This document shows positions 59,191 to 64,000 of a DNA stretch of 64,000 nucleotides, in pieces. Below the pieces are notes generated by a model. The model saw nothing but the letters and a program-made list of their open reading frames with translations. It was not told the origin of the DNA and did no database searches. This stretch comes from Sipunculus nudus. Lineage: Eukaryota; Annelida; Sipuncula; Golfingiida; Sipunculidae. The stretch is taken from NCBI GenBank assembly GCA_026874595.1, contig CM049311.1:5371676-5435675 (forward strand), read 5' to 3'. The translations under genes and the position numbers were made by a program. Position 1 is the stretch's first letter; each line of letters opens with the position of its first letter.

Positions 59191-59929
59191 TTTACCATTT
59201 ATGTTAGCTGTGTAAAGCAGTTACATGTAGCCTGGCACCATTTTATTAGCATCTATTACATCATGCCACTAAAATTTAAGTTTATCTATGAATAATATTG
59301 AAAAGAATGTTTTTTAAAAGCTATTAAAAATGTAGACATAGGATTTGAATTAGTCATCATACCAAGCAATGTTTACAAACACAGATTTTTAGCTCCCTGT
59401 GGCTATATACAGGCGGCTGTACATGGGTTATAAATAATTGGTATCCATACTTAACTTAATTCAAGATTTTGCCATCAGTGAGATGTATCTGTATTATAAT
59501 TTTGCATTCAGTATGCATCTGTAAAAATTTTTCATATATTTCTAATTTCTTTTTTTTTATAAAAGTCATCTGAAAAGCATTTTTTATCGGGAAAATTTAT
59601 TTCAAATTATTTAAAGTAGAGAACACTTTTGTGAACGGATGGCACCACTTGGTTTACCATTGGCAGATTGCCAAGATTTGCCAGTGCCTTGATGTTTGCC
59701 AAGATTATGTCAGCTCTATAGATTTCTTTTACACAGTGCCAGGATTGGAAGAGGTCTATGTACTGCAGTCCGACTACTATAACAGCTTGGTGTGGTGTTT
59801 TCATTGTAAATTCTTTGTATTATTTTAAACAAGTCAATGCAAATCTGTTTAATTCAAAGTTATTTCAAGTAGGGACTTTAAAATTTGAAATTTCTTAAAT
59901 TTGGCATTTTCATCCATCTTGGAAAGCTT

Positions 59930-60560
59930 TCTCATAAACCAGACAGGTGGTGTCACCTACCTTTGTTTTTTTGTTTTTTTTTAAAATAAATGCCCTTTTC
60001 TCAAGAGTGACTGCAGTATTGTCCTGAAATTTTGTTCAAGTCTGGTGGCGCCATCTGCAATAGTTTTTCTTTGGCGTCCATCTATATATGTACTTAGGGT
60101 GAGAATTGCTCATATCTCAGGAGTAGGTCAAGGAATTGTTCTTAATTATGGCATGTTCATCCATCTTGGAAAGTTTTGTTGTAAACCTGACAGATGGTGC
60201 CACTTACCTTTCCATTTTTTGTTGAATAAAGTAATGCCCTTTTTTTCAGGAGTGATTTGCAGTATTGGCCTCAGATGGTGCGACCTACAATCATGTTTAC
60301 GTGGCAGACAGCCATCTCACTCTATTTGCCCTTACCACTCAATCCATGCCTCATTTCACCTGTACAACTCGGCAGATACACGTAGTCGCTATCGACTACC
60401 TGTATCTAGTTGTTTCATGTATCTGTGCAAATAGCCGAAGAGTGTTTTGAAGCCTGAAATGTTTATATCTATACATCTTTAATGGCTTTCTCGTACACAA
60501 GACTGGTGTTGCCACTTACATTCATTTTTGTCTTGTGTGCACCTATGCCAGTATTTCAGC
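59930..60560 (+). repeat. Diverged copy of the GGTGGCGCCACC repeat
   Basis: Palindrome variants occur near 59946 (GGTGGTGTCACC), 60042 (GGTGGCGCCATC), 60195, 60276 and 60505, in contexts such as CAATAGTTTTTCTTTGGCGTCC. It ends with CACTCAATCCATGCCTCA and GGCAGATACACGTAGTCGCT, as in the array copies. The 129-codon frame inside is repeat-derived. Confidence 0.7.
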
Positions 60561-61032
60561 AGTGACGCTTGTGTAATTGGTGCATGCACTCGGGTTCATA
60601 ATGTTCAGTATACTTGCATTGTACATACACATGTACTTGTAACGGTCGAGCATGGATGCATTATACCTGATGTGTATCCCATTTCACAGGTTCGCATTAG
60701 ACCTGTAGGCCTTGTATTATTTTATATACATAGGTGTTTTCATATCACTCCTATTTTTTTACAACCTATGACACATATAATCAACCCCAGGAGAGTGTCG
60801 TATGACAGGAACGTAATATTTCATTTTGGTCACCCTTATATCCTGTTCACATTTTCATGATTATGTTAAAATCATCTAGCCTGACTAATCCCCGATACCT
60901 TTTAATTTGGGATTCAGAAATCCTGAAAATCGTGATCCATTCGTGATCGAAAAGTTTATAGGATGAAAAAGAATATTTATCACTATATAAATCAATCTCT
61001 TTAACAATCTTTCAGAAAAGCTGTGCAAGTTT

Positions 61033-61345
61033 TAGAACCAGCTTCTGTGGCTGAGGGTTAGAGCACATGCAGGACTCAAAACCGGGAGGTCGTAAGTTCA
61101 AATCTCAGCGGAGGCGGTGAGGTTTTCACGGTCGGTCCCCACCCAGGTTGAGCGCTCTGCAGGCTTAATGGGAAGGCTGTGCCCAACAGCCGTATATCAC
61201 TCACAAACAAGTGCGTCTTTGGGGGGGTTCCTCCGTGTTATGACCCAGCTGTGGGATGATTACACACCCAGGAACCGCATGTGCGGTAGACAGCGGGCCT
61301 GGGTGACACCAGGATACAACAATAATCTGATAGGAAGCGTGTGAT
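61033..61345 (+). mobile_element. tRNA-derived SINE (family reference copy)
   Basis: The tRNA-like head has GGGTTAGAGCACATGC (A-box-like) and GTAAGTTCAAATCTC (B-box-like). The body runs through GCGGTGAGGTTTTCACGG, CTCTGCAGGCTTAATGGG, CTCACAAACAAGTGCGTC and GGTTCCTCCG. It is the best-preserved copy in the window and matches the two SINEs in each array unit. Confidence 0.75.
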
Positions 61346-64000
61346 ACCGCCCTGACACGTAGTACCAAACCGAAATGGGGTATATGTTTCTAATGTACTT
61401 AACATTTAACATATTTACTTCAAATATAATACCGTGTATTCCTAAAGATGAATATTTCTTGTGTGACCTGTTGTGCGAATATCAGTATCAGCTATAGGGC
61501 CCCTGGTATTTTAAGCCTACCCCCCCCCCCCCCAAATAAAAAAGAATAATAAAAATAGTTGAATTCATGTAGGTTCTAATATGGATAATTAAAACGGATT
61601 TATTCTACATATAAGAATAAAACATATTTTGTTACAAGTTTTATCAAATTTGGCTCAAATTTTATATGGATCTAAGTCCATGTAAAGCCCGCCAAGATAT
61701 TTAACTGTCTGGATGTCCCTACACTATCTTATCAATAATTCATAAACTATGTGATGCGCGAAATATAAAATTTCTCAAAAACTCTCCATGGCCTCTCTAG
61801 CTATCCTATGTTTACAGTCTTTCGAAATTCTCCGTCCTTGGATGCACGGGGATAACCAAACAGCATGGCAAGAATATTGCCAAAAAACACCAAAAGCAGA
61901 GTTTTTAAATTTTGCATATAGGTAAGTTGACATTTGATCTAAAACGCCTTTTTTTCTTTTTCGATATCTGTTTTAGTTTAGCAGTTATACACCATTTAAA
62001 AAAAATGCATAGTTTGTATCATAAAATTTTTTAAAATTGAAAATTCAATAGGAAAAAAAATGATTATACACACACTATCAAAAAACGCCTGGAGATATTT
62101 GCATGTTCTCCCATGTCATACTATTTTTACATCCATACTCTTTGCCAAATGTAAGATATATCGCTTTATAAAAATATTAAATAAATAATTTAAAGTTTAA
62201 AATCTTCGAAGGAAAATCTTAGACAATGTTCATTTATATCTCATCCAACAGCAGATATTCTAATGATTCCAAATACGTATATATCATTGTGGCTAAAATT
62301 CATTTTAATATGAATTCTAAAGCTAAATTAAACCAAGGTTGTTTCACGATCATTAGCAGTATCATCCTGGAGAACAAGCATGCTAACGCCATCTGGTGGG
62401 TGTCTGGTAAACCGAAATATTCTTTCAGAGATGGCCGAGTAGTCAATCTCTGCGTTCTAAATGCTATATAAAATGTTATTATTTTGGTTCGAAAGTTGTC
62501 ACTTTATCATTTGCTGACGGCATTATTCATAATATATAGAGATAGATAAAGTAACAAAATTTGAATAAGCTATAAGTCTTAAATGTTTTTGCTTTTAAAA
62601 TCATCAAATTAACAAATATATAATAACAATGAATTTTTTCACACATTTTGTAGATCCATAAATGAAGACAACTCACCTTTCTTAAAAGTGTGTGATTCAT
62701 TAGCCATCATGAACAGAACCCCCCCCCCCCCCCCCCCCCCCCCCATGATTTCTAGATTGTTTATAATCTTTAGATTTCTAGAGATGCTCATTTCAAGCTT
62801 TCTGACACATTGGGGTATGGGTTGCAAGGAGTTTTCGTGAAGAAAACCTGAATATGACCTTCTTTGTGTCGGCTGTGAAATGTTAATTTTTCTTATCAAT
62901 GTCTGTCGATGATTAAACAGCAGAACAATACCGGTGATAGAGGATGAATGTATGTTATACTTCACGACCTTAATTTTGGGCTCCTCTTCATCCGGAGACA
63001 GCACTGGATGGAGTCTCTGGTCTTACAGTGTATTTTGTCATATTTATGGTTGCAAATAAAACCTATATCCCATAATTGTCTGTCACAATACGTCAGCTAC
63101 CACGTTAGTTTAGTTATACTTAGTGTAATCGTCTTCTATAATGTATTTCAGTTTTCGTAATGGTTAAATATACTGATTAAATGCTTCATCCTGTGCAGTT
63201 CTATTTAATCAAAGCACTGTCCGGTTGTAAATACCCTCTAATTTAAATATGAAATATTATAAAGAAATATTATAAAGTGTCCCCATTTACTATATCTTTT
63301 GGCTTAATACAAAATCCAAACAAAAGACTTATGAGTAGGAGGTAATTTGAAGAATGTTAACTGTTTATCATATTATATATTTGCATATATATCATTTTGT
63401 TTAAAATGTTTAAACCATTTAAATTTTCAAATTAGCCAGTGAAAATCCACAAACACCAAACATATTTGCAGTATTGAAAATATAACTTTACAAAGACATA
63501 CCATTAATCCATTACTAAAGAAACATATGTTTCCAATCGATACTTGAAATGAAGAATATCGGCAGGGATATTCAGTATTCATATACGACATAACTTTCAT
63601 ATTTTGAGGTATTTTGTTGAACAGTTCTTGGTCCGTATTTAAAAACAGCTAAATGTGCCATCCTGTGTAAGTAAGTAAATACAATTAACAAAAATAAACA
63701 AATCCTTGCAATTATTGAGCACCAAAGTCAGGGAAATACTGCCAAACTTTATCCTCAGTCTATGGTCTATGGAAAAGGGATTATTTATTGGCTCAACTGC
63801 ACCTGCAGGTGTTCCCATCAGCCACAGAAATGAACATGGGCTGTAAGTGAAATCAACATGATCTACACCTGTGGTGTCCTGAAATCAACATGGCACTTGA
63901 CGTCAGAAGATGTCAGTTTCAGAACCCTCGTTCCACACTGCGCAGACTCGGACTCTCAAGAGTACGACACTGCTGTCTAAGGATTGTTGGAGTCAAAATC
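61346..64000. other. Right-end spacer, no genes recognised
   Basis: AT-rich, with C runs at 61520-61534 and 62720-62744. Short frames show no family similarity. The last 200 bases are less AT-rich but carry no recognisable exon. Confidence 0.5.

Overview
The window is AT-rich, intron-bearing animal DNA. It is crowded with (TA)n microsatellites, tRNA-derived SINEs and DNA transposons, and it carries only five protein-coding genes that I can support. Four are TALE-class homeobox genes that lack MEIS or PBC domains, and one is an achaete-scute family bHLH gene. Expansion of divergent TALE homeobox genes is known in Spiralia (the SPILE genes of molluscs and relatives), so a spiralian, probably a mollusc, is the most likely source. 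This is an inference; nothing in the sequence names the species.

Positions 1-22.5 kb are a tandem array. Unit 1 (1-10656) and unit 2 (10657-21256) are near-identical. Unit 3 (21257-22524) is the same unit with about 7.5 kb missing, including both genes. Each complete unit holds an imperfect palindrome whose arms (unit 1: 1690-3973 and 5639-7830) each carry one intronless homeobox gene, giving a head-to-head pair (1890-2792 minus with 6716-7612 plus; 12532-13434 minus with 17286-18185 plus). Every gene has a TATA-like element exactly 33 bp before a TCATTC initiator and a cluster of four or five TCF/LEF-like CTTTGAT sites just upstream. This architecture fits compact, early, Wnt/beta-catenin-responsive genes. 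The copies are diverging in revealing places: the homeodomain turn, the TALE loop and one TATA box.

Positions 22.5-49 kb are a transposon graveyard: an inverted palindrome-motif repeat, a hAT element with a perfect 8-bp target duplication, a 30-bp minisatellite, a LINE reverse transcriptase remnant, nested terminal-inverted-repeat elements, a 3.9-kb CACTA-like element sitting in a (TA)n tract, and a 1.9-kb element with 340-bp inverted repeats made of 22-bp tandem repeats. Two GC-richer islands without ORFs (30.8-31.3 and 45.9-46.7 kb) may be regulatory.

Positions 49.8-54.2 kb hold the achaete-scute B-type (ASCL3/4-like) gene. Its coding exon is at 53266-53905, a possible first exon is at about 49905-49998, and GC-rich ORF-less stretches lie around it. 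Positions 54.2-64 kb contain degenerate repeats, one clear SINE and otherwise anonymous sequence. The two gene groups do not obviously act together, but both encode developmental transcription factors.
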